A stretch of DNA of 64,000 nucleotides from Niveispirillum irakense DSM 11586 (lineage in GTDB: Bacteria; Pseudomonadota; Alphaproteobacteria; Azospirillales; Azospirillaceae). Under the pieces are notes generated by a model, which made no database searches, had not been told where the DNA came from, and saw nothing but the letters and a program-made list of their open reading frames with translations. The stretch spans positions 93,756 through 157,755 of the forward strand of contig NZ_KE386936.1 in assembly GCF_000429645.1 (NCBI RefSeq). Reading direction: 5' to 3'. Shown piece by piece: positions 51,218 to 60,701 of this stretch; position 1 is the stretch's first letter, and every line of letters begins with the position of its first letter. Position numbers and translations under genes: made by a program.

Positions 51218-52654
51218 ATGTCGCTACTGCAGCAAGCCCATGAGGAAGAATATAACGCTTTCCGGATGGAAAAAGCCTGGAGCCAGACTTTTTTCCTGAT
51301 GCTTGTTCAGTTGGCTGATATTGTCTCCATCGTTTTTGCTGCCCACATCGCCCTGTTTTTCGTTTTCGGAAGCCTGGCACCGGTCTCCCCCTATATCCTT
51401 CTGGCCGGCTTTGGCGGGATTGTCTTTGTCAATATTGCCAAGCACCGTCGCAGCTACACGTTCGACAGTCTGCGCCATTTCATCCATCAGGTTCGATCGA
51501 TCAGCACATCCTGGATGCTGACCCTGCTGATTGTGGCGGCCATCGTCTTCTTCACGGCAACGGAAGAAAATTACGCCCGCCTCTGGATCGGGGTTTGGGC
51601 AACGGGAAGCCTGGGGCTGTTGATCTTCAACCGGGCAGTCGCGCGGTCTGTGGTGCTGTCCGCCCACCGCGCGGGGCGTTTCTCCAAGCCGGTTGTTCTC
51701 ATCGGTAACCGGGAGGATTGTCTGCGCTTTTGTGATTACCTGAACAGCCATCCGGCCCCGACCATCCGCGTGATCGCCCATCATATCCTGGATGAGGACG
51801 ACCGCGGGGATGGGGCGGTGCAGGGGCAGCGGTTTGATGCCTTGCCGTCCCTGGTTGCCTGGATGCAGGATCATGATGTGGGCAGTGTGCTGCTGGCGAT
51901 GCCCCATCGGGATGAGGATGGCATTTCCAGCATCCTGACCCGCCTGCGCTGTCTGCCGGTGGATGTTGATCTGATCCCCGATACGATCCGCTATTCCCAG
52001 CGACCCATCGTGTTTATCAATGATCTGCCCACGATCAACATGATGTCCAGCCCTTTGCCGCTGGGTGCGCGCATTGCCAAGCGCAGCATTGATATCCTGC
52101 TTTCCGGGATCATGATCTTGATGCTGTCGCCGATCATGATCGCGGCGACCCTGGCCATCCGGCTGGAATCGCCCGGCCCCATCATCTTCCGCCAGGGCCG
52201 GTCCGGGTTCAATAACCGGGCTTTCACCGTTTACAAGTTCCGCACCATGCGGATGGCCGAGGTGGAGGATAAGGAAGTCCGCCAGGCGCAGCGCAATGAC
52301 CCCCGGGTGACCCGGTGTGGGCGCATCATGCGCCGGCTCTCCATTGACGAGTTGCCCCAGCTTTTCAACGTCCTCAAGGGCGACATGTCGCTGGTTGGCC
52401 CCCGCCCGCATGCCGTGGCGCATACGGAAAAGTACAGCACATTGATTGATACCTATCTGGAACGCCATAAGGTGAAGCCGGGTATCACGGGATGGGCCCA
52501 GGTCAATGGCTTGCGGGGGGAAACCCGCACCCTGGAGAAAATGGCCCGGCGCGTGGAATATGATCTCCATTATGTGGAGAACTGGTCCATCCTGCTGGAT
52601 GTCAAGATCCTCTTCCTGACGGCGCTGCGGATCATTGACAAGGAAGCCTATTGA
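51218..52654 (+). CDS. Initiating polyprenyl-phosphate sugar phosphotransferase (WcaJ/PssY/ExoY family)
   Basis: 478 residues from ATG 51218; no strong ribosome-binding site, and upstream codons look unconserved. N-terminal half has membrane helices (FFLMLVQLADIVSIVFAAHI; LLAGFGGIVFVNIA; MLTLLIVAAIVFFTA). A Rossmann-like middle part contains PVVLIGNREDCLRF. The C-terminal catalytic domain shows RSIDILLSGIMILMLSPIMI, FRQGRSGFNNRAFTVYKFRT, the essential RRLSIDELPQLFNVLKGDMS, VGPRPHAVAHTEKYS and KPGITGWAQVNGLRGET. It transfers a hexose-1-phosphate onto undecaprenyl phosphate to start the repeat unit at the inner membrane. Confidence 0.92.
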   Translation: MSLLQQAHEEEYNAFRMEKAWSQTFFLMLVQLADIVSIVFAAHIALFFVFGSLAPVSPYILLAGFGGIVFVNIAKHRRSYTFDSLRHFIHQVRSISTSWMLTLLIVAAIVFFTATEENYARLWIGVWATGSLGLLIFNRAVARSVVLSAHRAGRFSKPVVLIGNREDCLRFCDYLNSHPAPTIRVIAHHILDEDDRGDGAVQGQRFDALPSLVAWMQDHDVGSVLLAMPHRDEDGISSILTRLRCLPVDVDLIPDTIRYSQRPIVFINDLPTINMMSSPLPLGARIAKRSIDILLSGIMILMLSPIMIAATLAIRLESPGPIIFRQGRSGFNNRAFTVYKFRTMRMAEVEDKEVRQAQRNDPRVTRCGRIMRRLSIDELPQLFNVLKGDMSLVGPRPHAVAHTEKYSTLIDTYLERHKVKPGITGWAQVNGLRGETRTLEKMARRVEYDLHYVENWSILLDVKILFLTALRIIDKEAY

Positions 52655-52791
52655 TCCCGGCATCCTCCAGGTCATCCACCCTCTCCTAAATAGGGCGGCT
52701 TCCGCCTCTTATCCGACCCCATACCGGCCCCCCGTTGCCCGTTAACGGCCATGCGGCCTGCGCCCGGTTCGTACCCATAACGAGGCCCCTT

Positions 52792-53856
52792 ATGCGATTT
52801 CATGTCCTGGTTTTCGCAGCCGGCGACGATGAGGCTTTCGAGCGCGTCATGCCTTTGCGCTTCCAGGGCCGCTATCTGGCGGCGCGCAACTGGCCGAACC
52901 GGATAACCGTTTCCTTTATGTCGGGCTTTGAGCGGCTCTCCCCCGGCTATATCGCGGAATTACGCGATTTGGGGTATGAGGTGACGGATCGTGGCGCCTG
53001 GATGGATGAGATCAGGGCCGGTTTTCCCACGCTGACGGTGCTGCCCGCCTATTTCAGTTTCACCTATCTGCGCTGGCTGTTGCTGGAGCGTCTGATCCGG
53101 TCGGGTGAGGCGGAGCTGCCGGCGGTTCTGATCGATGGTGACCTGCTGCTGACCAGCCATCCCGACGACATTCTGGCGGATGTCCGGGGCAAGACCTTCA
53201 TGATTCAGGGCTGTCCTTGCTTTACCACCATTTCCGACATGGGCTGGTTTGAGGCCTACCGGGAGGAGGTTACCCGGTTCGCCCGCGACCCTGTGGCATT
53301 TGCCGCCGATGCCGTGCATGTCCGGGACAATCCCACCTGTCCTGACCGGGAATTCTGCAATGTCAGCCTGTTCACCACACCCTTCCGCCACGAGCAGGAT
53401 CTTCAGGAATATTTGATCGCTGCCGGCCGGCTGCCGCAGGACCGCACGGCTCGGGTATTCGATTCCGATTTCTACTGGGTGCAGAACCCTCTGTTCCCGG
53501 GGGAGTGGGTGACCGAACAAAAGGGAGAGCCGCTTTTCCTCTGGCGTGACGGTCAGATCTGGAACCGGGGCCGGCGCGTTCCCTTTGTCCATTTCCAGAA
53601 TGATTTCAGCGATTATGCCTGGCGCTACATGACTGTGGATCAGTGGTTGGGGACGGGGCTGGGGTCGCTGGTGCCGCCCCAGCGTCGTGGTCCGCTGCTC
53701 TCTGGACGGATCATCGCCGGCCTGATCCGGCGGACACCCGGCTATCGCCCCGGTTATAGCCGCCTGGCCACCTATGAGCGGTCGATGACTCCCACACAGC
53801 CGGACGGCACCCCGCCTATTATCGAGATCATGAATTCGCGATGGAAGTGTGCCTGA
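52792..53856 (+). CDS. Unknown protein of the polysaccharide cluster, glycosyltransferase-like
   Basis: 354 residues from ATG 52792 (GAGG upstream). No confident family. It has a DxD-like LIDGDLLLTSHPDDIL preceded by a hydrophobic strand, and REFCNVSLFTTPFRH, a layout seen in small GT-A-type nucleotide-sugar enzymes. A SFTYLRWLLLERLI segment may be amphipathic. Membership in the capsule cluster, 137 bases after the initiating phosphotransferase, supports a sugar-transferring or modifying role. Confidence 0.7.
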   Translation: MRFHVLVFAAGDDEAFERVMPLRFQGRYLAARNWPNRITVSFMSGFERLSPGYIAELRDLGYEVTDRGAWMDEIRAGFPTLTVLPAYFSFTYLRWLLLERLIRSGEAELPAVLIDGDLLLTSHPDDILADVRGKTFMIQGCPCFTTISDMGWFEAYREEVTRFARDPVAFAADAVHVRDNPTCPDREFCNVSLFTTPFRHEQDLQEYLIAAGRLPQDRTARVFDSDFYWVQNPLFPGEWVTEQKGEPLFLWRDGQIWNRGRRVPFVHFQNDFSDYAWRYMTVDQWLGTGLGSLVPPQRRGPLLSGRIIAGLIRRTPGYRPGYSRLATYERSMTPTQPDGTPPIIEIMNSRWKCA

Positions 53857-54053
53857 GTTTTCTGGTCCCCCTTCCAAAGAAAGCGGAACCTGTCCTACCG
53901 GCAGAGCCACGCAACATCAGGGTCGGCTGAACGGCCTTCAACCCACTCTATCAAATCAGGGGGCCTATTCACGAAGGGCGATGTTCCGGGGAGCGGTTCG
54001 CTATCATGGGACTAGATGTCAGGGTGACAGGAATTGGCCGGTCCGGTATGTGT

Positions 54054-54059
54054 TATATT
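54054..54059 (+). promoter_or_regulatory. Extended -10-like promoter element
   Basis: TGTTATATT at 54051-54059 fits an extended -10 (TGnTATAAT with one mismatch). It lies 34 bases upstream of the next start codon. No good -35 partner at proper spacing, so this is weak evidence. Confidence 0.3.
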
Positions 54060-54092
54060 GTCGACTGTTTGGCTGCCAAGTAGCGGCGCTGT

Positions 54093-55931
54093 ATGGAAAG
54101 CGTTGAGCACTGGGGCAGGTGCTGGATGCCAAAATTTTCTGCAGCTTTCTGGTGGGGGCGCAGCCCACCGCTTTTGGTTGCCGTATATTTACTATTGAGG
54201 TTCGGTGTCGCGATGCGGATGAGTGTGCGGGAGAGAGTGAGGGGGGAGGGGGTCTATTGGGCCAAACGGATTCTAGGCCGTAAGCCTTTCCTGACAAAGG
54301 CAGTCGCCAATCTGGCAGCCGAACTGGACGAGCTTTTGAAAGCCAGCGGGCCCTTGCCGGCCCCCGCGCCGGAGGGGCTGAAGGTCGCCTTGGTCAGCGG
54401 TAATGGGCTGAACACGATCGCCCTGAGCATGGATGCTTTGTGGGGGATGGCCCTGCGGCTGCGTGGCCATAACCCTGTTGCCCTGATCTGTGGGGAAGGG
54501 CTGGCTTCCTGTGAGTTCAATATCGTCGGACCGGGACAGGTGGATCCAGGCCGGTTCGGCGCGGCCCTTTCCAGGCAAGCCAATGGCGCGCTTTGCGCCA
54601 CCTGCACCGACACGGCCACCACCGCGCTGGAAGCGGCAGGCCTGCCGCTCTATGCCCTGACCCAATATGCGGTGGACGGAGAGATTGACGAAGTCGCCGC
54701 GATGGTGGAGCGGCTGCCCGTCGAGCGCATCCGGGAACAGGTGCAGGATGGAATCCCGGTTGGTGACCATGCCTTTTCCTCCACCTTGCGGATCACCCTG
54801 CGGGGTGAGGTGGATCTGAATGATCCTTATGAGGTGTGGGTTTATCGCCGGCAGTTGATCTCCGCCATCCTGATGACCCGCCGGGCCGGCCGCTTCCTGG
54901 ATGTGGAGAAGCCGGACCGTGTCGTCTGTATCCATGGTGTCTATCTGAAACATGGCACGCTGGTTGATTTGTGCAACCAGCGCAATATTCCCGTCTGCGT
55001 CTATGGCGTTCCGTACCGGCTGAATACAGTCCTTTTCTCCCATCGTGAAACATATCATCGCAGTCTGGTGACCGAACCAAACAGTGTCTGGGAAGACACC
55101 GCGATTGATGACGGGGACTGGGAACGTCTACGCAGCTATCTGGAAAGCAAGGTCGCGGGCGGACGTGATTATGTGAACTACCACCCCAATCCCATCCTCG
55201 ACCGCTCCAAAATGGAACAGGCCCTGGGTCTTGATCCGAATAAAAAGATCGTCAGCCTCTACACAAATGTAATCTGGGATGCACAGATTTATTACGAATA
55301 TAATGCCTTTGAGAATATTTTTGATTGGCTCTACTCGACTATCCGCTATTTTGAGAAGCGCCCAGATCTGCAACTGGTCATTCGGGTGCATCCGGCAGAG
55401 GTGAAAGGGGGCAGCATGCCCACCCGTCAGCCGATCACCCCGGAAATCCAGAAAATTTTCCCGACCTTGCCGGCCAACGTGTTCCTGATCCCGCCGGAAA
55501 GTAACCTCAGTTCCTATACGCTGGCGGAGGCTAGCCACGCCGCCCTGATCTATGGCACCAAGATGGGGCTGGAGATTGCCTATCGCGGCATCCCCGTGAT
55601 CGTGGCCGGGGAGACGTTCAACCGCGGCAAGGGCTTCACCTATGATATCCAGAGCCGGGAGGAATATTTCGCGCTGCTGGACCGGGTGGAAGACCTGCCG
55701 CGCGTCAGTGAGGAGCAGAAGGAGCGGGTACGGCGCTTCGCCAACTATCTCTTCTTCCGCCGCATGATGGATATGCCCCTGATCGCACCGAAATTCCATC
55801 GGCAGGTCCGCGATCCGGGCGAACGTTATTACACTTTCAATAGCTTGGATGAACTGGCGCCGGGTCGGAATGGAACCCTGGATGCGATCTGCGATGGCAT
55901 CACCAAGCTGTCACCTTTCATGACAACGTAA
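54093..55931 (+). CDS. Large cytoplasmic protein of the polysaccharide cluster, capsule-biosynthesis-like
   Basis: 612 residues. Start uncertain: ATG 54093 has no ribosome-binding site; ATG 54126 or 54213 are alternatives. After a hydrophobic N-terminal stretch (FWWGRSPPLLVAVYLLL), a globular region contains VALVSGNGLNTIAL, RVVCIHGVYLKHGTLVDLCN and a C-terminal GT-B-like part with RVHPAEVK, FLIPPESNLSSYTLAEASHA and YGTKMGLEIAYRGIPVIVAG, typical of surface carbohydrate or capsule synthesis proteins. Donor and product unknown. Confidence 0.75.
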   Translation: MESVEHWGRCWMPKFSAAFWWGRSPPLLVAVYLLLRFGVAMRMSVRERVRGEGVYWAKRILGRKPFLTKAVANLAAELDELLKASGPLPAPAPEGLKVALVSGNGLNTIALSMDALWGMALRLRGHNPVALICGEGLASCEFNIVGPGQVDPGRFGAALSRQANGALCATCTDTATTALEAAGLPLYALTQYAVDGEIDEVAAMVERLPVERIREQVQDGIPVGDHAFSSTLRITLRGEVDLNDPYEVWVYRRQLISAILMTRRAGRFLDVEKPDRVVCIHGVYLKHGTLVDLCNQRNIPVCVYGVPYRLNTVLFSHRETYHRSLVTEPNSVWEDTAIDDGDWERLRSYLESKVAGGRDYVNYHPNPILDRSKMEQALGLDPNKKIVSLYTNVIWDAQIYYEYNAFENIFDWLYSTIRYFEKRPDLQLVIRVHPAEVKGGSMPTRQPITPEIQKIFPTLPANVFLIPPESNLSSYTLAEASHAALIYGTKMGLEIAYRGIPVIVAGETFNRGKGFTYDIQSREEYFALLDRVEDLPRVSEEQKERVRRFANYLFFRRMMDMPLIAPKFHRQVRDPGERYYTFNSLDELAPGRNGTLDAICDGITKLSPFMTT

Positions 55932-55973
55932 CAGCCTGTCCTTTAGCGATCATTCCTGACCGAGGAGTCCTTC

Positions 55974-56816
55974 ATGTCCGCCACGAAGCCGGTTGCTGTT
56001 CAGCCGCCGAGTGATCCAGCAGAGCGCGTTACTGCCGAGGTTGACTATTTCTCGAAGTCAAATCTCTGGAAGGGTGGGTTCATCGAGGGTGATCCCTTGG
56101 ACCCGCTGGCCCCTTCCACCTATTCGTTCCTGCATGATATGGGCTATGCCAGCCTGATCCACATGGTCTATCGGCTGGCGATCAAACCCTATGTCAACAG
56201 CGATACTGTGGCCCTGGAAATTGGACCGGGGCGTGGTGCCTGGTCGCGCGGCATACTGACCGGTAACCCCAAGCATCTGCATGTGGCCGATGTACTGTCA
56301 GCCGAGCATAATTGCTTTTGGGAGAATGTGGGACGGCGCGACAACGTCACCTACCATCAGGTCAAAGATTGCTCCTTGTCTTTCCTGCCTGATAACTCAG
56401 TGGACTATGTGTTTTCTTTCGGCTGCTTCTGCCATTTGTCCCCGACGATTATCGCAGAATACATGAAAACGTTCGGTCGCGTTCTACGTCCCGGCGGGCG
56501 GGGCTTCGTCATGTATGCTGATTATGACAAGTGGAATGAGGCAATGGCCAACCGGCCCGCTTATTCCCTGGGTAACGCATTCTCCAAACGTCGCACCCTT
56601 CCGATGCGCATTGCCTATAAGCTTTGGAGCAAGCTGTTTGACCTGTCCCGTCCCCAGATCCTGGACAAAAACCAGCCAGACGATATGCGTCCCGGCCGCT
56701 GGTTCCACGTTTCCCAGGAAAGCATGGCGGATATGGCCCGCAATGCCGGCCTGAAGGTCATTACGGCAGACATGGATATTCTGTTCCGCGATCCGATCAT
56801 CGCGTTCGAGAAATGA
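55974..56816 (+). CDS. Class I SAM methyltransferase
   Basis: 280 residues; ATG 55974 with GAGGAG upstream. SAM motif I ALEIGPGRGAWSRGIL, then HVADVLSAEHN, SVDYVFSFGCFCHLSP and GRVLRPGGRGFVMYADYDKW. It starts 42 bases after the capsule-biosynthesis-like gene, so probably one operon. Likely methylates a sugar in the polymer or its lipid intermediate. Confidence 0.85.
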   Translation: MSATKPVAVQPPSDPAERVTAEVDYFSKSNLWKGGFIEGDPLDPLAPSTYSFLHDMGYASLIHMVYRLAIKPYVNSDTVALEIGPGRGAWSRGILTGNPKHLHVADVLSAEHNCFWENVGRRDNVTYHQVKDCSLSFLPDNSVDYVFSFGCFCHLSPTIIAEYMKTFGRVLRPGGRGFVMYADYDKWNEAMANRPAYSLGNAFSKRRTLPMRIAYKLWSKLFDLSRPQILDKNQPDDMRPGRWFHVSQESMADMARNAGLKVITADMDILFRDPIIAFEK

Positions 56817-57250
56817 TGCGGTTATCCTGACATATCGCTGTGGCGCTGTGACGGCCCTGCTGGACAATGCCTGTCCAGCAGGGGTGTGGCATCGTCTTGC
56901 CGGGGGCTTGCCTTGCCCCTATGGCATTATGGGGATTTAGGGGAGATTCTGCGCTCCCACAACCGCCGGGCAGGCGCATCCGTCCCCTTTGGTTTGGCTT
57001 ACGCCGAATGGGTGGCGGACGGCAGTCGCCGACCTCCAATCCGCCCGAAGGTCACCCTTTAGGTGTTATCCGGCGTGGTTCAATCTGGCGCCATTGAACC
57101 GCCCCGGTTTGCCGGTGGCAGGAAACAGCCAGTACATTGGCGTAGCTATCTGCAACGCAGAACGGCAAAATAGAATCTATTCTCAGGTCAGGATTGGATT
57201 TTCTGTGGCGATTCAGATTGACAGGACAAGCGATCAACGGGTTTCTGAAG
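56817..57250. other. Intergenic region between methyltransferase and GT4 genes
   Basis: 434 bp. The main element is the hairpin at 56855-56883. The rest has moderate GC, no reading frame with family similarity and no clear promoter pair; a TTGACA at 57217 is too close to the start codon to be useful. Confidence 0.45.
56855..56883 (+). terminator. Strong hairpin downstream of methyltransferase gene, terminator-like
   Basis: CCCTGCTGGACA-ATGCC-TGTCCAGCAGGG, a perfect 12-bp stem with 5-base loop, 38 bases after the stop. No U tract follows, so termination may be factor-dependent or the hairpin may protect the 3' end. Confidence 0.6.
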
Positions 57251-58555
57251 ATGATCGTGGCCCCCAAGGCTGCACAGGCCAAATTCTCCGACGGTGCTTT
57301 GGTGCGAATTCTATTCCATTCGCTGAATTTCTCTCCCGAAAAGACGGGTATCGGCAAATTCAACGCAGAATGGCTGGATTGGCTGCAACAGGCCGGGCAT
57401 GAGGTGCGGATTGTCTGCGCGCCACCCTACTATCCGGACTGGCGCGTTGAAGACTCTTATCGCCGTCGCGGATGGTGGCGTGATGGGCTGGCTCTGCGGT
57501 GCCCAATCTATGTACCATCACGACCGACCGGGCTGAAACGCCTTGTGCATCTCGCCTCCTTCGGGTTGAGCAGCCTTCCAGCCCTGCTGGTGGAATCCCA
57601 GCGTTTTCGTCCGGATCTGGTGGTCACCATACAGCCCACCCTGTTTGCCGCCCCTGCCTCCTTGGTAGCTGCCAAGCTCTGCGGCGCACGCTCCTGGTTG
57701 CATGTGCAGGATTACGAGGTCGACGCCGCCTTCGAGTTGGGCATCCTGAAAGGGCAGATGCCCCGCCGGCTGGCCGTTGCTTATGAGCGGCTGCTGATGC
57801 GGGCATTTGATCGGGTCAGTTCCATCTCGCCAGCCATGTGCCGGAAGGCAGTGGCCAAGCTTGCATCCGCCGGTGATGTGGAAATGCTGCCCAACTGGGT
57901 GGATATTTCCGAGATATCGCCGCTGCCCCATGTCAGCCGCTATCGGGCGGAACTGGGGCTGAGGGACAATTGCAAGGTGGTGCTATATTCCGGGTCCATG
58001 GCCTTCAAACAAGGGCTGGAAACCATTGTCGATGCTGCCAGGCGCATGGTGAACAGGCCGGATGTGCATTTCGTGCTCTGCGGCCATGGAATGGCGCGGG
58101 AGGCCCTTGAAGGGCGGGCGGCGGGTTTGGCGAATGTCACCTTCCTTCCCCTGCAGCCGCGCGAACATCTGAACGAATTCCTGGGGCTGGCCGATATGCA
58201 TGTGCTGCCACAGAAGGACGGGGCAGCGGATTCCGTTCTGCCGTCAAAACTGGGCGGGATGCTGGCCAGTGGCCGTCCGGTGCTGGTCGGGGCACGCCCT
58301 GGCACGGACCTGTTCGACGCCGTTGCCGGCTGTGGCCTGTGCTTCACGCCGGAGGATGACGAGTCGCTGGTGTCTGCCATCGACAGGCTGGCAGATGACC
58401 CTGCCCGCCGCGCCGCCTTCGGCGCTGCCGCCCGTGAACGGGCCAGCAGCGCGTGGGATCGGGATGCCATCCTCGGGCGCTTTGTCCGCCAGGCGGAGGC
58501 TCTGGTCCCTCAGACCCGCGATAATAATGCAGGCATAGAATCCAAGGGCGGCTAA
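57251..58555 (+). CDS. Family 4 glycosyltransferase (WcaI-like)
   Basis: 434 residues from ATG 57251; a TTG at 57194 is an alternative with 19 more residues. RILFHSLNFSPEKTGIGKFN and NAEWLDWLQQAGHEVRIVCA at the N-terminus and PPYYPDWRVED are characteristic of the WcaI branch of colanic-acid-type fucosyltransferases. C-terminal donor site VLYSGSMAFKQGLETIVDAA and SVLPSKLGGMLASGRPVLVG. Probably transfers fucose from GDP-fucose, which fits the gmd/fcl genes (inference). Confidence 0.88.
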   Translation: MIVAPKAAQAKFSDGALVRILFHSLNFSPEKTGIGKFNAEWLDWLQQAGHEVRIVCAPPYYPDWRVEDSYRRRGWWRDGLALRCPIYVPSRPTGLKRLVHLASFGLSSLPALLVESQRFRPDLVVTIQPTLFAAPASLVAAKLCGARSWLHVQDYEVDAAFELGILKGQMPRRLAVAYERLLMRAFDRVSSISPAMCRKAVAKLASAGDVEMLPNWVDISEISPLPHVSRYRAELGLRDNCKVVLYSGSMAFKQGLETIVDAARRMVNRPDVHFVLCGHGMAREALEGRAAGLANVTFLPLQPREHLNEFLGLADMHVLPQKDGAADSVLPSKLGGMLASGRPVLVGARPGTDLFDAVAGCGLCFTPEDDESLVSAIDRLADDPARRAAFGAAARERASSAWDRDAILGRFVRQAEALVPQTRDNNAGIESKGG

Positions 58556-58618
58556 CCGAGGGGCGTCCAGTAATAATCCCCGTAACATTCACACCGGACA
58601 GGGCAGGGCCGGTCAGGA

Positions 58619-59341
58619 TCAGCCCTGCGAACCGGCCCCATCCCGGTACCGCATCAGGAATTCCACCAGGGCAATGTCGAATTCCGTGTCGATGCTGACC
58701 ATAGGCTCATCAATCACCACAGCGCCCCAGGCGTCCCCGGCGATCGAGTTCTTCTCCAGCAGACATTCCCGCGTGATGGCGTAGCACACGCCATTGCGAT
58801 GATAGACGGTGCCAAGCTGTTGCCGGGCGATGATCTGACGGCCTGCCTGATCATAATAGTCAAGCCGGCCATCCTTGATGGTCAACTGCTTGAGCGGATG
58901 CCCCTTGCTGTCGGTTTCCGACACGGTCCAGGCACTATCCAGGCCGCCTTCTACCAGGCGGTCCAGGCAGTCCTGCACATGTTCGGGACGGCGCAGGGGT
59001 GAGGTGGGCTGAAGCATGAGGATGATGTCATAGCGCACATTATCCTGGCGCTCCATCTCCTGCAGGGCGTGGATCAGAACGGGCAGGTCGGCAACGCGAT
59101 CACCTGACAGGTCCTCGGGACGGCGGAAGGGGGCGGCCAGGCCTGCTTCCTCTGCCACCTGGGCGATACCATCATGATCCGTGGAAATGACGGCACGGTC
59201 GATGGCCGGCACGGCCCGCACCACATCCCCCACCCGGGAGACCATCGGGCGTCCGAGAATGGGGCGCAGGTTCTTCATGGGGATACCCTTGCTTCCCCCC
59301 CGTGCCGGGCAGACGGCCAGTACGCGGCGCCCCTGGATCAT
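58619..59341 (-). CDS. neuA: Acylneuraminate cytidylyltransferase (CMP-nonulosonate synthetase)
   Basis: 240 residues; ATG 59341 with AGGA upstream. It activates a sialic-acid-type sugar with CTP. Signature LAVCPARGGSKGIPMKNLRP (nucleotide-binding loop), PILGRPMVSR, AVISTDHDGIAQVAEEAG, DIILMLQPTSPLRRPEHV and YHRNGVCYAITRECLL. Slightly longer than short bacterial CMP-Neu5Ac synthetases; substrate may be Neu5Ac, legionaminate or pseudaminate, which sequence alone does not decide. Partner of the NeuB-like enzyme at 61865. Confidence 0.88.
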   Translation of the reverse strand: MIQGRRVLAVCPARGGSKGIPMKNLRPILGRPMVSRVGDVVRAVPAIDRAVISTDHDGIAQVAEEAGLAAPFRRPEDLSGDRVADLPVLIHALQEMERQDNVRYDIILMLQPTSPLRRPEHVQDCLDRLVEGGLDSAWTVSETDSKGHPLKQLTIKDGRLDYYDQAGRQIIARQQLGTVYHRNGVCYAITRECLLEKNSIAGDAWGAVVIDEPMVSIDTEFDIALVEFLMRYRDGAGSQG

Positions 59342-59537
59342 GTGCGATGTCCTGGAAAAATATGACGGATAATTGCACGCCTACCAGTTCTGCGAGATAG
59401 CGGCAAGCTGGTTCGGATTAGCCTATGGGGCGTCTCGATGCTTGCTTTTCAGGTTCCGTTGCGTTCTATAGCATTCAAACGCGACCGCCAGTCGATGAAC
59501 CGGTCATGCGTCATCGCTCCTCACACGGAGAGGTCGC

Positions 59538-60488
59538 TTGTACGATACGCATATTCCCCCCGCACTGGAGGCCACGCCCGGACCTGGGATCGAACAGGTC
59601 ACGCAGGGTGGAACCGACCTCAAGCAACTGGCCCTTCTGGCCTGGCGCTCGAAATGGTGGGGATTGGCCACGCTGGCGCTGGTCGTCGCCCTGGCGCTGC
59701 TGATGCTGGCGCGGGCGACGCCCATCTACTCCGCCACGATGGTGGTGATGCCGCCGGAGCCGCAAAAGGGATTCGATACCAGCAGGGGGCTGGGCGCTTC
59801 CCTGCTCGGCGGCCTGCAGGCCTCACCCGGCGACGACAAGTTCACCCGCTATCAGGAGGGCATGTCCTCGGTGGTGATCGCTGAGCGGCTGCAAAAGCGT
59901 CACCAGCTTCTACAGCGTCTTATGCCGGGCCGGTGGGACGCAGCGAATAAGCGCTGGCTTCCCCCCGACGGCTTGATGAATAATATCCGCGGCGGCATTT
60001 CCAGCCTGTTTGGCCTGCCCCCTTATGCCGAACCGTCCAGCGTTATCCTGGCCGAATATATTGCCAGCCAGGTCACGCTGGTTTCCCGTCCCCGCTCCAC
60101 GATTGTCCGCGTCGTTTACAATAATCCCGATCCGGCCTTTGCAGTGGAGTTTCTGACCCTGCTTCATGCCGAGGTGAATGCCTATCTGCGGGATGAAGCC
60201 ACGGCGGCGGCGACAATACGCATCCGGCAGCTTGAACAGCGGCTTGAGCAGACGACCCAGGGGGTTCACCGCAACGCACTCCTCAGCCTGCTGGAGCAGG
60301 AGCAGCGGGACCTTTTGCTCCTGGACCCCGCCCTGCCCTACGCAGCAACAGTGATTGATCCGCCCTATGCCAGCAGCCTGCCCGTCTCACCCCGACCGCT
60401 GTTGACCATCTTCGTCGCCCTCATTCTCGGCACTGTGGCCGGGCTGGTGGTGGCATTGCTGGTCAGCGGCCTCCGCCGGGAAGCTTAA
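59538..60488 (+). CDS. Wzz-family chain-length determinant-like protein
   Basis: 316 residues from TTG 59538, preceded by GGAGAGG. Two membrane helices, one near residues 40-60 (WWGLATLALVVALALLMLA) and one at the C-terminus (LLTIFVALILGTVAGLVVAL), flank a periplasmic coiled-coil part (RIRQLEQRLEQTTQGVHRN), the Wzz layout. The C-terminal tyrosine kinase domain of Wzc-type proteins is absent. It should set polymer length in the inner membrane together with the polymerase. Confidence 0.85.
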   Translation: MYDTHIPPALEATPGPGIEQVTQGGTDLKQLALLAWRSKWWGLATLALVVALALLMLARATPIYSATMVVMPPEPQKGFDTSRGLGASLLGGLQASPGDDKFTRYQEGMSSVVIAERLQKRHQLLQRLMPGRWDAANKRWLPPDGLMNNIRGGISSLFGLPPYAEPSSVILAEYIASQVTLVSRPRSTIVRVVYNNPDPAFAVEFLTLLHAEVNAYLRDEATAAATIRIRQLEQRLEQTTQGVHRNALLSLLEQEQRDLLLLDPALPYAATVIDPPYASSLPVSPRPLLTIFVALILGTVAGLVVALLVSGLRREA

Positions 60489-60701
60489 GGGGGTTGCGAG
60501 AAAATGCTTCTTATCTGTCACACGCATACGATGCGCCGGGATCAGACAGAGATTGCAGAGGCATGCGGCGTAGGATATAGAGATGAACATCTGAAAGGGT
60601 AAATCCAACTGGGGGCATCGCCGTTCATTCCAAGAACTGGTCACTGCCTTCATTGAACAAATGCACCCTTCCGCCATTAACAGCTGATTTGGAACTGTGA
60701 A

